A DNA stretch of 64,000 nucleotides from Pycnococcus provasolii (lineage: Eukaryota; Chlorophyta; Pseudoscourfieldiophyceae; Pseudoscourfieldiales; Pycnococcaceae), in NCBI GenBank assembly GCA_938743325.2, contig OW568865.1:1173770-1237769 (forward strand). The letters are read 5' to 3'. Positions 1 to 10,037 of this stretch are shown here, one piece after another; positions within the stretch are counted from its first letter, which is position 1, and each line of letters opens with the position of its first letter. The notes under the pieces are model-generated. The model did not search any database. It had not been told where the DNA came from and saw only the letters and a program-made list of their open reading frames with translations. The position numbers and the translations under genes were made by a program.

Positions 1-889
1 GATGTATGCGACTGATGTGACGTGATATAAATGGATGAAAAGGGTCCCGGTGATTGATGGCGACAGACAAGTCAGTCTGGTGGGCACACTACATAACTAG
101 TCTACACGTGTGTTCCTTCCAGGCATACTGTAGACGAAGTCAGAGAGGAGTGTTTCGTGATCCTTTCCATGATGTGATCATAGAACTAGACGAAGTGAAC
201 GGAGTGTTTTCCAAGTGATTTCGTGATGAGGAGCCTTTGCTTTGGTCAGTTAGGTAGGATGACAGCCTATCAGCGACCTTCATCAATCAGGCCTTCATCA
301 CGTGCATCAGTTTGCAACCACCCCACTGGAGGGGGCACGGATGATTGGCACCGTGGGATGATGCCCTTGCCTTTGCTTTGGGTCTTACTTTTGGTAGGAT
401 AGTCTACCATGATACATATGTACCTCCATGATCTGCGATCTGCTAAGTAGTGTTGATGTGATGTCATTGATGTAACTTGATGTAACTTGATGTACTGTAA
501 CTTGATGTAACTAACCTTAAGAGCTTGCAAGAGCTTGGGTGCTTGGGCAACCTGATCTGATGATGATGGCCTCATCAGGCATCACGTGCATCAGCTTGCA
601 ACCACCTAACCTTAAGGTAGGGCTTGCAAGTGGCATTCCGCACCTGCTTGGTCCTCCCCGGCAGCCCGGGGCCTGCTTTCCGTCGTCAGCCACATCACAA
701 TTCACATCCGGGGCATCCATCCTCTTTTCTTGCTCTCTTTCTCTTTCTCTTCCTGCCATGCCGTCCACGACGACGACGACGAGGGCCTGCACGTGATACC
801 TTAGATATTCTGTCTGGATAGGCGTTAACTCTGCTCTGCTCTGCTCTGCTCTGCTCTTACTGACTTTTTCATTTTCATTTTCAGGGTTT
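1..889. other. Left-edge spacer, repeat-rich, upstream of the ABCA gene
   Basis: No reading frame here looks like a protein. The stretch holds degenerate internal repeats: a TGATGTAACT-type tandem at about 470-510, a TAGACGAAGT...GAGTGTTT block seen at about 130 and again at about 188, and a CATCACGTGCATCAG...TTGCAACCACC block at about 295-325 and 578-608. A pentamer run (GCTCT) lies at about 834-856, followed by a pyrimidine-rich stretch ending in TTTTCAG at about 884. That stretch could be promoter or 5'UTR, or the acceptor of an intron belonging to an unseen upstream exon. Confidence 0.5.
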
Positions 890-3800
890 ATGTCTATGTC
901 AATTTCCATGGCGTCTCATTCTCATTCTCATTCTCGTTCATCATCATCGTCATCCTTGCCTTCTCGTGGTGGTGGTGGTGATGGTGATGAAGCTTCAGCC
1001 TCTCCTCCCTCCAACAACAACAACAACAATCTTCTTACTACAAATGATCACGTGGGAGGACGCGCACTTGCCATCGCGCAGCTTGGCGCGATTTTGAGGA
1101 AAAATCTACTCGTGAGAAGTCGAGGACGACCCAGGGGAGGCAGCTGCAACGTGTGCGCGGGAACGACGGGATTCTTGATTGAAGTCGCACTTCCACTCGT
1201 ATTCCTACTGCTGTGCTGCCTTCCAAGGTACCTCGCGCCTGTCGTGCAGAACGCGCAGAACGCCGACGCGCCCGTCAACGTCGGAGAATCCACGCACGAC
1301 AGGTGGACTCCGCAGTCACCGGCATTCTCACTCAGAAAACCGGCAGTCATGATGTGCCCCGACGACGACGCACAACCTGATGTCACGCGCGAACGACTCA
1401 GTAAAGTCGCACGATCCATCGCCGCCTCCGTCGCGTGCGACGCCGTCGACGAGTTCGTCAAGCACGAGTCAAACGTCACCAAGCTTATCGAACACGTTCC
1501 TTTTCCCGTTTGGATTTTCGCTGACGTTCGCACGATGCTGCAGCCGGGGTGGACACCTCCACCGGAGATGCTCAACTGCGTGAACGACTGTGAGTCGAAA
1601 CAGTGCGTCGACTTCGTGACCAACTCCACCTTCAGCACGTACGATACGACGCAAGATGCACTTGACCGCTTGCACAGCCTGGAACCTGCATTCACGACGC
1701 CGTTCGTCGTCACGGTCAAATCACTCGACAGCGACTCTGGACTCGACTACGCAATACGCATGAACCACACGGACGTGCCCAGCACGAAGCAGTTCTACTT
1801 CAAGTTTTTTGGCGAGCCGCCTTACAAGTACAAGCAGTACTGGGCATTTGTCAACGTGCAAAGTCGCGTTGACAGAGCGATGATCGGACTGCTGCAGGAG
1901 GAGCGCGAAGGGAAGCAAGCGTCGGATGCACCTGAGTCGCTCGACGTCGATCTTCAAATACAGACGTTTCCATGGATTGCCTACACGCTGGACGTCGGCG
2001 CAATTGCCGCTTCGGGATTTTTTAGCCTGCTGATCATCTTCGCGTTCATCTTACCCGCAAAGTCAACGGCAACCGCGCTCGTGGAGGAGAAGGAGCAGAG
2101 ACAGCGCGAAGGCATGCTGCTCCTGGGCTTGAGTGAGCCTCTGTACTGGACAACGTGGTTCATCACGAGCTTCGGTCTGCAGGCAATCAGCTCCTTGGGC
2201 ATGGCTGCAATCGGCACGTACTGCTTCCGGTACTCAAATCCGCTGCTGCTTCTCTGCTTCTACCTCTCCTGCTCGTTTGCCGTCACGTCGTTCGCCTTCT
2301 TCATGAGCACCCTCTTTTCCACCGCGAAAGTCGCGTCCGTGTTTGTGGTATTTCTGTACATCGCCTTTCGCATCCCTGGCGATGTCGTGGAAGTGATGTA
2401 TCCCAACGGACACCCTTCCTACTACTGGACGAGCCTGCTTCCGCCGTGCGCCATGGGAATGTTCGTGAGATCGCTCGTCACGCTCGAGATTGGGCAATTC
2501 GGAGTGAACTGGGACACGCTCAACATTGATGTGCTCGACAATCCGAGCTGTCCTTACACGGCGCTTGATGCGATCCTATTCATCATCCTCGACGGCTTTC
2601 TGTACCTCATTCTCACGTGGTACTTCGACAAGGTGATGCCCAAGCCGTGGGGCACGGCACTGCCACCCTGGTTTCTCTTCGCGGCGGACTACTGGTTCCC
2701 AGCGCGTCGAGAGAGAAGCGAACGCAAGGCGGCGCTTTCCGCGAGCGCGTCGCGCGAACAGCTCGCGGGCGCCGAGAATGAAGTTGATCACGACACGGCG
2801 CCGCTGATCATGCCGCCAAACTCCAACCGCGAGGGTGTGCATCTACGCGGCCTTACGAAGGTGTTCGACGGCGGCAAAATCGTCGCCGTTGACAACGTCG
2901 ACCTGTCGATGAATTCTGGCGAGATCACATGTCTGCTTGGGCACAATGGCGCGGGGAAGACAACCACGATTTCCATGCTCACGGGCATGCTGCCTCCTTC
3001 GGCGGGCGACGCGACCATCAAGGGGAAATCCGTGGCGCGCGAGATGACAGCTATTCGGCAGTCGCTTGGACTCGTTCCACAGTTCGATATCCTCTGGGAT
3101 TCCGTGACCGTGCGTGAGCACCTCGAGATATACTCTCGGATCAAGGGTGCGCCAACAATCGACGCTGCCCGCGACGAGGCGGTTGCCGCCGCCCGTTCCG
3201 TCGACCTTTCCGACAAAATTGACACGCCCGCCAGTGCTCTTTCCGGAGGTCAGAGGCGCAAGCTTTCGCTCGCCATCGCATATCTTGGCAACCCGAGCGT
3301 CGTCTTCCTCGACGAACCCACATCAGGCATGGATCCATACGCGCGAAGGTTCTGCTGGGACCTCATTCGTAAGAAGCGCGAATCTCGTGTTGTGGTGCTC
3401 ACCACACACTTCCTGGACGAGGCGGACTTGCTCGCTGATCGCATTGCAATCATGGCAGGCGGCAAGGTGGCAGCCGCTGGAACGCCAATCGAGCTCAAGA
3501 CTTCGCATGGATGCGGCTACACGCTGACAGTGACGCTTTCCTCCGACTCGTCGCTCGAGGGAGCGGGCAATGCACGCGATAAGCTGGCAGCTCGCGTGGC
3601 GGAGCACGCTGACGTGCCATCGGACTGCATCACAGGCAACGCCGCGGAGATGCGATTCGAGCTGCCTCAGGAAGCGTCTCCTCAGTTTCCCAAACTGCTT
3701 CGGATGCTCGAGGACGACGGGGCCTCGTTGGGCGTTTCCGCATTTGGACTGAGCTGCACCACGCTTGAGGATGTCTTCTTGAAGGTGGGCGAACCGAGTG

Positions 3801-6523
3801 ACGTTCCCGATTCACGATCTATCATGAACAACTCGCACCCGTCGGGAGCACGCGAGGAGGAAATGCCTCACGAGAATGGTGAGGAAACGAGACTTCTACT
3901 TCGAGATGAGAGATCCGACGACACGATGACTCGTGGGGCTATCGCCACGCGTCCGACGCTATCTGGCCAGTTTTCTGCGCTGCTTTACAAGCGATGGTGC
4001 TGGCTTAGAAGAGATAAGCTAGCGTTTTCGACGCAGCTGCTCATACCAGTGCTTTGTGTCATTCTTGCGCAGATTGCGGGCAAGGCGGCATTGCAGCCTC
4101 CACATCTGCCGAGCCTGAGTCTCGACAGGCAGCACTGCATGCAAGGCTACAAAGCCTTGGCTGCAGCATCTGCCAGCGTGCGCTCGGGTGGCGACAATAA
4201 TCTGGGGTCGAAGGTGTTCGCTACTTACCCGTCGGCGGACGAGTACGACTCGCTCGAAAATTCGACGTGCACAACGTACAGCGAGTGTCACTCGTCGGCG
4301 ATCGACGCGACACTGCCGGGCTACCTGCTAAGAAATTGGTTCGATGGGTACCACAACTACGACGCATTTCTGCTGAATGGACCCACATCCACCGGCCCGT
4401 TGAATGCTAGCCTGTCGTACGTGATTTTAGCAAATCAGACTGCGTATCACGCGATACCAGCCGCTGTCGCGGAGATGGATGGTGCAATCTTAAGGTCGCT
4501 TCTCGGTGGTGATGGCACGGTGCGAGTGCGCAGCTTTCCACTCCCCTTCGACCGTTCGGAGGACGCCACGAAGGGGAACGAGATGGCGAATGACACGCTT
4601 CTCGTGCTGTGCGTTTCCATGGCCGTGGCAATTTTGTCTGCCGGCTTTGCCGTCTTCATCGTTCGCGAGAGAGAATGTGGCGCCCGTCATGTCCAGTTTG
4701 TCTCCGGGGTCTCTGGACTTGCGTACTGGACGAGTGCCTATGTGGCTGACATGATCTTCTACCTTGGGTCACTCTTGCTGATCTTCTGCACGTTCTTCAT
4801 ATTCAAGCTAGAGCAGTACATGGGGGATGGCGCCCTTGCAGTTGCGCTGATCTTGATCTTGTTCGCCATGGCCAGCTTGCCGCTTACCTACCTCCTGCAG
4901 AGAATCTTCACGAACGAAATCAAGGCACTAACACGCCTGACGCTAGTGTACTTCCTATTCAGCTTCATCACGGCAATAGCCGCTATCATCGTCCAAGTGT
5001 TGGCGGCACAAGATCTCGGAAAGACGCGAAATGCGTACCACATCATCGAGTGGGTGTTCCGGATTGTTCCGCATTATTGCGTGGCGAAGGCACTTTTCGA
5101 CCTCTCGTCCAATAAGGTTGGTTTTCTAAGCTTGGTCACTCCGCCTTACGAGTACAAAATCTTCTCGCCGCTTGCGATGGAGGTGACAGGCTGGAACATG
5201 GTCTTCCTGGCCATTGAGGCTGTGGCATTCTCCACCATACTACTTCTGATCGAATGCCCACCGTCATGGCTCGCCTCCGCCTCTCGCCTCCTCTGGCGAC
5301 GTCTCGGCGAGTCTGATAGCAGCAAAGCGAAGGGTGCCGCAGCCGCATCGCAGGTTGCAGATGATAGCGTTAGGGCGGAGCATGGCCGAGTCTCGTCATT
5401 TTTCATCGAAGCTGCGCAAAGGCGCCAACGAACTCTGGGCGAGTATTATGACGACGACGAAGATGGTGGTGTTGGTGTTGGTGTTGGTGGCGGCGGCGAC
5501 GGCGGCAGCCTTCCACCGCTCTGCTGCTACGACGTGCACAAGGTGTATCCGAGCGGAAAGATGGCAATCTCTCAGGCGACGTTTGCAGCTGAGCGTGGCC
5601 AGGTATTTGGCCTTCTTGGCGTGAATGGGGCTGGCAAGACGAGCATGTTCCGCACAATGACGGGGGAAACTGTGCCCACATCGGGAGACGCGCTTGTCTG
5701 CGGCACGTCCATTATCAGCAACATGAGAGAGGCGAGAACGAATCTTGGCTATGCCCCTCAATTCGACGCCACGCTCCCTCTTTTGACGGCGCGTGAACAC
5801 CTTCAGCTGTACGCTCGGCTTCGCGGGGCGACGGTGGAAGATTCGGCGTGGCTGGCTAGCGATCTGCTGCGTCGCGTGGGACTCACGAAGCACGCGGACA
5901 AGCCATCACACGCCCTCTCGGGTGGCAACCGCCGAAAGCTCAGCGTTGGCATCGCTCTCGTCAGCGCTCCCTCTGTCGTGCTGCTTGACGAGCCTTCGAC
6001 GGGAATGGACGCCGGTGCAAAGCGATCACTTTGGCGCGTGCTGGATTCCGAAAGAGCGGGACGCGCGGTCGTTCTGACAACGCACTCGATGGAGGAGTGC
6101 GAGGCGACGTGCCAGCGGCTGACGATCATGGTTGACGGCGCATGCCGCACGATTGGCACGCTGCAGGAGGTGAAAACATGGTATGGAACGGGCTACACCT
6201 TGTCTTTCCGCGTCAGCACGGACGACGCTCTGCAAAGTCTCGACGCGTTTCTTCGTGGCTCGCTTCAAGGGATTATTCCAGTGCCCGAGCGAGGCGCGGC
6301 CCTCACGGCGAAGTACCGTTTACCTGACACCACCACGACACGACTGAGTGACGTGTTCACCGTGATTGAGCAGGAACTTGCGGCGGAGCGAAATGGTACG
6401 GGAGGACGCATTGGAGATGGCGGGATCCTGGAGTACGCCATCTCGCAAAGCACGCTCGAGGACTGCTTCCTGCGCTTTGCGGCTACGCAGGAAGGAACGC
6501 AGGGTGTCGACGACGTTGTGTAA
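890..6523 (+). CDS. ABC transporter, subfamily A (full-length ABCA1-like)
   Basis: The 1877-residue protein has the full ABCA plan: N-terminal membrane helix (about 93-115), large luminal or extracellular loop, membrane helices (about 370-600), first ATPase domain, a second membrane half with its own large loop, then a second ATPase domain. ATPase 1 shows Walker A around G684 (GHNGAGKTTT), the ABC signature LSGGQRRKL from L784 and Walker B ending D808-E809. ATPase 2 shows GVNGAGKTS from about G1577, LSGGNRRKL from L1676 and Walker B D1700-E1701. All catalytic motifs are intact, so both sites should bind ATP. ABCA proteins usually move lipids across membranes; the substrate here is unknown. 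Ser- and Asn-rich residues fill the first ~55 positions. Start is the ATG at 890; ATGs at 896 and 908 are alternatives. The 3' end converges on the methyltransferase 75 bases away. Confidence 0.93.
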   Translation: MSMSISMASHSHSHSRSSSSSSLPSRGGGGDGDEASASPPSNNNNNNLLTTNDHVGGRALAIAQLGAILRKNLLVRSRGRPRGGSCNVCAGTTGFLIEVALPLVFLLLCCLPRYLAPVVQNAQNADAPVNVGESTHDRWTPQSPAFSLRKPAVMMCPDDDAQPDVTRERLSKVARSIAASVACDAVDEFVKHESNVTKLIEHVPFPVWIFADVRTMLQPGWTPPPEMLNCVNDCESKQCVDFVTNSTFSTYDTTQDALDRLHSLEPAFTTPFVVTVKSLDSDSGLDYAIRMNHTDVPSTKQFYFKFFGEPPYKYKQYWAFVNVQSRVDRAMIGLLQEEREGKQASDAPESLDVDLQIQTFPWIAYTLDVGAIAASGFFSLLIIFAFILPAKSTATALVEEKEQRQREGMLLLGLSEPLYWTTWFITSFGLQAISSLGMAAIGTYCFRYSNPLLLLCFYLSCSFAVTSFAFFMSTLFSTAKVASVFVVFLYIAFRIPGDVVEVMYPNGHPSYYWTSLLPPCAMGMFVRSLVTLEIGQFGVNWDTLNIDVLDNPSCPYTALDAILFIILDGFLYLILTWYFDKVMPKPWGTALPPWFLFAADYWFPARRERSERKAALSASASREQLAGAENEVDHDTAPLIMPPNSNREGVHLRGLTKVFDGGKIVAVDNVDLSMNSGEITCLLGHNGAGKTTTISMLTGMLPPSAGDATIKGKSVAREMTAIRQSLGLVPQFDILWDSVTVREHLEIYSRIKGAPTIDAARDEAVAAARSVDLSDKIDTPASALSGGQRRKLSLAIAYLGNPSVVFLDEPTSGMDPYARRFCWDLIRKKRESRVVVLTTHFLDEADLLADRIAIMAGGKVAAAGTPIELKTSHGCGYTLTVTLSSDSSLEGAGNARDKLAARVAEHADVPSDCITGNAAEMRFELPQEASPQFPKLLRMLEDDGASLGVSAFGLSCTTLEDVFLKVGEPSDVPDSRSIMNNSHPSGAREEEMPHENGEETRLLLRDERSDDTMTRGAIATRPTLSGQFSALLYKRWCWLRRDKLAFSTQLLIPVLCVILAQIAGKAALQPPHLPSLSLDRQHCMQGYKALAAASASVRSGGDNNLGSKVFATYPSADEYDSLENSTCTTYSECHSSAIDATLPGYLLRNWFDGYHNYDAFLLNGPTSTGPLNASLSYVILANQTAYHAIPAAVAEMDGAILRSLLGGDGTVRVRSFPLPFDRSEDATKGNEMANDTLLVLCVSMAVAILSAGFAVFIVRERECGARHVQFVSGVSGLAYWTSAYVADMIFYLGSLLLIFCTFFIFKLEQYMGDGALAVALILILFAMASLPLTYLLQRIFTNEIKALTRLTLVYFLFSFITAIAAIIVQVLAAQDLGKTRNAYHIIEWVFRIVPHYCVAKALFDLSSNKVGFLSLVTPPYEYKIFSPLAMEVTGWNMVFLAIEAVAFSTILLLIECPPSWLASASRLLWRRLGESDSSKAKGAAAASQVADDSVRAEHGRVSSFFIEAAQRRQRTLGEYYDDDEDGGVGVGVGGGGDGGSLPPLCCYDVHKVYPSGKMAISQATFAAERGQVFGLLGVNGAGKTSMFRTMTGETVPTSGDALVCGTSIISNMREARTNLGYAPQFDATLPLLTAREHLQLYARLRGATVEDSAWLASDLLRRVGLTKHADKPSHALSGGNRRKLSVGIALVSAPSVVLLDEPSTGMDAGAKRSLWRVLDSERAGRAVVLTTHSMEECEATCQRLTIMVDGACRTIGTLQEVKTWYGTGYTLSFRVSTDDALQSLDAFLRGSLQGIIPVPERGAALTAKYRLPDTTTTRLSDVFTVIEQELAAERNGTGGRIGDGGILEYAISQSTLEDCFLRFAATQEGTQGVDDVV

Positions 6524-6598
6524 TCTTATATTAATTTATTTTTTCGCTACAATTTCAATACATAATACAAATCAAAATCAAGTTCACCTTCCGAATTT

Positions 6599-7633
6599 CT
6601 ATGCGAACGGCAGGCCGCTCACGCGCTGTAACTTGTAGATGTGGAAGCCGTCATCTTCGGCATTGCGACGCAGGTTGTCCCACCCTTCGACGCGCCACGT
6701 CATGGAAATCACAATGCCGCCACGACGCAGAACACGAACGAGTGCCTCCTTCAAAGGCTTCGTCTCCTTCAGCGCCGTGGGAAGCAAGTACAGGTACACG
6801 ACAGCCGACCTCTCCGTAAGCACGCGTTCGAGGTCGGACGGATTCGCCAAGTCGCCCTGCACGACAATCACGCGGTGGCTCAACGCAAGCTCAACAGCCT
6901 TCCTCTCCGTCGCGCGTACGAGCTCTTCGTCGTACTCAATGCCGACGACGCGACTCATCTCATAGCGCCGCGCAGCCTCGAACAGAACCGTTCCGTCGCC
7001 GCTTCCGATATCCACAAACTCGCCTCTCAGGTGCTTCCTGCGTCCTTCGTCACTCGCGTCGCTCAGCAGCCTTGCAAGACCACCTCTTTTCGTGCACGGC
7101 CAGCTTGCGTCGGCAGCTTCGTCCGCGGCGTCGAGCGCCTTCGTTAGCGCTTCGTTCTGCGTTCGCACGAAGGGGCAGAGTGCTCCTCCTGCCCAGTCAT
7201 ACGAGAACATCTTCGTCGGCTCTCTCTTCTTCAGAAGGCTTGGCCACGTTTCCGTTTTGTTTGCGTCGTCATCTTCGACGGGATATCCTTCGATGGATCC
7301 GCAGTTGTCGCACACGTCAAAGCGCACGTCCTTTCCTCCGCACGCGGGGCACCTCGTCCAGCTGTGTGGTTTGTGTGTCGGCGACGCGTTCGGCGACGCG
7401 GATCTCGTGGAGAAGGAGGGTGATGACGGCGCCGTCTGACCCGCCGCCCCCCCTCCTGCTCCTGGTGATGCTGCCGCGTAATAACTCCTGGCAGGCCGCG
7501 GTGGCGTTTGCGTGACTGCGGATGTAACTGCAGCGAGACTGCCAACAACACAAGGTGCACCACCATCACCACCGCCACCACCACCACCACCACCACCACC
7601 AAGCCGAAGAAGTCCACCATGAGGCGCCACCAT
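6599..7633 (-). CDS. Zinc-ribbon class I SAM-dependent methyltransferase (FAM173/ATPSCKMT-like fold)
   Basis: This 344-residue protein begins with a Gly-rich, low-complexity leader. A four-cysteine zinc ribbon follows (C95, C98, C108, C111), then a Rossmann-type methyltransferase domain. The SAM-binding motif is DIGSGDGT at about D208, followed by VVGIEYDEELV and a YLYLLPTALK stretch. That combination resembles the small lysine methyltransferases of the FAM173/ATPSCKMT type, which modify mitochondrial proteins, but the substrate cannot be read from sequence. The zinc ribbon ahead of the domain is not something I associate with that family. The ATG at 7631-7633 lies one base from a long inverted repeat (7635-8170), so the natural 5' region seems replaced or supplied by that element. 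The next in-frame Met is far inside the protein. Confidence 0.75.
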   Translation of the reverse strand: MVAPHGGLLRLGGGGGGGGGGGDGGAPCVVGSLAAVTSAVTQTPPRPARSYYAAASPGAGGGAAGQTAPSSPSFSTRSASPNASPTHKPHSWTRCPACGGKDVRFDVCDNCGSIEGYPVEDDDANKTETWPSLLKKREPTKMFSYDWAGGALCPFVRTQNEALTKALDAADEAADASWPCTKRGGLARLLSDASDEGRRKHLRGEFVDIGSGDGTVLFEAARRYEMSRVVGIEYDEELVRATERKAVELALSHRVIVVQGDLANPSDLERVLTERSAVVYLYLLPTALKETKPLKEALVRVLRRGGIVISMTWRVEGWDNLRRNAEDDGFHIYKLQRVSGLPFA

Positions 7634-7634
7634 T

Positions 7635-8170
7635 TACAGAGGTCCGCTAAATTTACGGTGACCGGTTTTCAAGTGATAACTTTGTGATAACCGGTCAGAA
7701 TTGAGCGATCTTTGGTTCTATCGAACTGGAAAAACTCCGGGATTTGCGTATTAGCTTTCAGCGTTTCCGCGCAACCAACGGATAGTGCTGAAACGCGAGG
7801 GTGGTATGAATTGAAGAAAATGGTCGTGATTTCCCCCAAAACAACGGGGAAGGGAAATTACTACTCAGAGTTACTACGGGTTAGGGTTAGGGTTAGCGTT
7901 AGGGTTGGGGTTAGGGTTAGGGGGCCCGTGAAAATTCTGAGTAGTAATTTCCCTTCCCCGTTGTTTTGGGGAAAATCACGACCATTTTCTTCAATTCATA
8001 CCACCCTCGCGTTTCAGCAATATCCGTTGGTCTCACGGAAACGTTGAAAGCTAATACGCAAATCCCGGAGTTTTTCCAGTTCGATAGAACCAAAGATCGC
8101 TCAATTCTGACCGGTTATCACAAAGTTATCACTTGAAAACCGGTCACCGTAAATTTAGCGGACCTCTGTA
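7635..8170. mobile_element. Foldback element: 235-bp inverted repeats around a telomeric-repeat core
   Basis: Left arm 7635-7869 and right arm 7936-8170 are equal in length and reverse-complementary, with about six mismatches by eye. The 66-base centre (7870-7935) carries TTAGGG-type repeats, all in one orientation. The outer ends read TACAGAGGTCC and GGACCTCTGTA, so the repeat can be seen as CAG-starting terminal inverted repeats flanked by TA. That is how Tc1/mariner-class elements and their non-autonomous derivatives look. No transposase is present. It abuts the start codon of the methyltransferase. A one-off palindromic duplication is the alternative. Confidence 0.8.
7877..7923 (+). repeat. 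Interstitial telomeric repeat (TTAGGG, degenerate) inside the foldback loop
   Basis: About seven TTAGGG units, two of them altered (TTAGCG and TTGGGG), form the unpaired centre of the inverted repeat. The orientation equals that of the chromosome-end telomere. Confidence 0.9.
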
Positions 8171-8293
8171 TCCCTCAACTCACTCCCAGGAAGGAACTTT
8201 TCACGTGGAATGATTTCAGGAATGGTTTCTTTTTCCGAAACGCAGAGAGAAGGCCGAGAGGGGAAGGGGAAGCGCCTTCGGAGGGCACCTGAG

Positions 8294-8333
8294 CTAACCC
8301 TAACCCTAACCCTAACCCTAACCCTAACCCTAG
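8294..8333 (-). repeat. Interstitial telomeric repeat (CCCTAA on the plus strand)
   Basis: About six exact CCCTAA units lie 140 bases upstream of the start at 8472, followed by a short GT run at about 8344-8362. The rest of 8171-8471 shows no gene and probably serves as the promoter of the 8472 gene. Confidence 0.95.
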
Positions 8334-8471
8334 TTCGTGTCCTTGTGTGTGTGTGTGTGTGCCTTAAACCCTAACGCACCTCTTCTCGTTTCTCGTGAAC
8401 TCCTTTTCCCCTCGGGTGGGCTTTGGTTTTATTTGGTAATCGTCGTCGTTCGGCGCCGATATTAGTTGGTT

Positions 8472-9182
8472 ATGCACGCGCTCGCCGCCGCGTCTCTGGA
8501 GCACGCCGCCGTGTCGAACAGAGGACGGCTCGGCGCGCACTCACGCGTACTTGGAGCACGGCCCGACGCGGAACACGCGCTGCCTGACGCCGAGGACAGG
8601 TGCGCAGCGCACGTCTCGCACGCGCAGAGGGGCGAGGCGCTCAGAGAAGCGGTGCTCGGAACGGTCTTTAACCCACCGCAACGAGACGGCGACGACAAGC
8701 CGGATTGGCTCAGGCACGTTCCTGACGTGAGAAGGCCAAGGCAAACGTCGGACACGATAGCTGTCGCAGTCGACCCGTCGTTCTTCTCAGCCGTGTCGCC
8801 TCCGAACTGGGACCATGGGCGCGACTACCACGCGGACACGGCGCACGCCACGACCATACACGTCAAGCACGACGCGACCATCGAGGAGGTGAGGGAGCGA
8901 GTCGCTCAGGTCGTTGGCGGCGTTCCACCGGACTGGGTGCGCCTGCGCTTCGCTGGACCTTACGTCACGAAGGTTAAGGCATACCCGCCGGGAAGGAGGA
9001 CTCTGAGAGAGCTTGGTGTACGCGAACTCGACGTCATCCACGCCACGCCGAGAGCTGGCGTGCTAGAGCGACCGGAGAAGCACGAGCCGAAGGCGCAGAG
9101 GCGTGCTCGCGACATGGTACGCGCCGCCATCGCGTGTGGGGCTGCTCACGAACCGTGGGAGACAGGCGCGGTTCACTTGTAA
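8472..9182 (+). CDS. Unrecognised protein with a possible ubiquitin-like fold
   Basis: I do not recognise this 236-residue protein by name. Its C-terminal half (about 115-190) has a beta-grasp feel: a TTIHVKHDATIEEVRERV strand-helix, a VRLRFAG strand, a TLRELGV turn and a final DVIHATPR strand, as in ubiquitin-like domains. There is no C-terminal diglycine, so conjugation is unlikely. The N-terminal half is Ala-, His- and Arg-rich and looks disordered. The ATG at 8472 is the first in frame. The gene has high GC like its neighbours and ends 33 bases from the convergent SDR gene. Confidence 0.55.
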   Translation: MHALAAASLEHAAVSNRGRLGAHSRVLGARPDAEHALPDAEDRCAAHVSHAQRGEALREAVLGTVFNPPQRDGDDKPDWLRHVPDVRRPRQTSDTIAVAVDPSFFSAVSPPNWDHGRDYHADTAHATTIHVKHDATIEEVRERVAQVVGGVPPDWVRLRFAGPYVTKVKAYPPGRRTLRELGVRELDVIHATPRAGVLERPEKHEPKAQRRARDMVRAAIACGAAHEPWETGAVHL

Positions 9183-9215
9183 AGCTTATAGTTACATGTA
9201 AAAGAACGACTTCGC

Positions 9216-10037
9216 TCAATACGTAACGCCGGTGAGTTCCGCGCACTTGTCCCACAGCCGAGTGCGTGCTTCCGCGTCGTGGCAGATGGAGCATGCGTTT
9301 CCTTCCTGTCCCTTTCTCACGTAGTACACTCCTGAACGAACGTCTGGACTCGTCGCGAGGTGCTCTTCGTGGTCCGCATCTTCGACGTCGATGCCGCACC
9401 GACCCCAACCAGCGAGCAGCATCTTGGTGTTCACCGTTCCCGGGTCGCACGTCAGCGCCGTAAGCCACTCAAATTTCTCTGCTTGCGAGAACGTGATCGA
9501 AGCCATGCAAAGCTTTGAGATTCCGTATGCAGCATACCTGTCGTAGGCGCGCTTTTCGAAGAAGAGGTCGTCGAGCGGCAAGACGCCTCCTCCGTCATGC
9601 TGGCTGATGGAGCTCACGTTAATGACGCGTGGTTCTTGCGCCTCCTTGAGGTTGTCCAAGAGGAGGCCTGTGAGCATGTACGGTGCGAGAACGTTGACAG
9701 CGAACGTCGTCTCGTACCCGTCGCTCGTGACAGTTTTGTTGTCTAAGAATACACCTGCGTTATTGATGAGGACGTCCACCGCCCCCACTTGCGTTTTGAC
9801 GACCTCCGCCAAGTCACGCACTCCCGCTGTAGTTGAGATGTCGTGCACGACTCCGATGATGTCGTTGTCGCCGCCTTTCGACTCTTCTCTGACTTCGTAG
9901 ACGGTCTCCTTGACTCTCTCCAGTGCGCGCCCGTGGATGACGACGTTCGCGCCTCGTCGCGCGAGCGCGCGCGCGGTTCGTCGCCCGATGCCGTCCGTCG
10001 CGCCTGTGACGACGACAGTCTTAGACGCGAGAGACAT
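9216..10037 (-). CDS. Short-chain dehydrogenase/reductase (retinol-dehydrogenase-like SDR)
   Basis: A 273-residue NAD(P)-dependent oxidoreductase of the classical SDR type. The cofactor motif TGATDGIG is at residues 11-18, the NNAG motif follows midway, and the catalytic YxxxK is Y171...K175 (YGISK). The segment between them fits the family closely, and the length is normal. Sequence style is nearest to retinol-dehydrogenase-like or protochlorophyllide-reductase-like SDRs; the substrate cannot be told. The basic HGR after the second strand would favour NADPH. The start ATG is immediately before the Rossmann fold, so no targeting leader is seen. About 240 bases without features separate it from the FGAM synthase 3' end. 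Confidence 0.88.
   Translation of the reverse strand: MSLASKTVVVTGATDGIGRRTARALARRGANVVIHGRALERVKETVYEVREESKGGDNDIIGVVHDISTTAGVRDLAEVVKTQVGAVDVLINNAGVFLDNKTVTSDGYETTFAVNVLAPYMLTGLLLDNLKEAQEPRVINVSSISQHDGGGVLPLDDLFFEKRAYDRYAAYGISKLCMASITFSQAEKFEWLTALTCDPGTVNTKMLLAGWGRCGIDVEDADHEEHLATSPDVRSGVYYVRKGQEGNACSICHDAEARTRLWDKCAELTGVTY

Noticed and set aside
7635-8170. Head-to-head telomere fusion
   Set aside because: The core repeats are in one orientation only; a fusion would show CCCTAA meeting TTAGGG.
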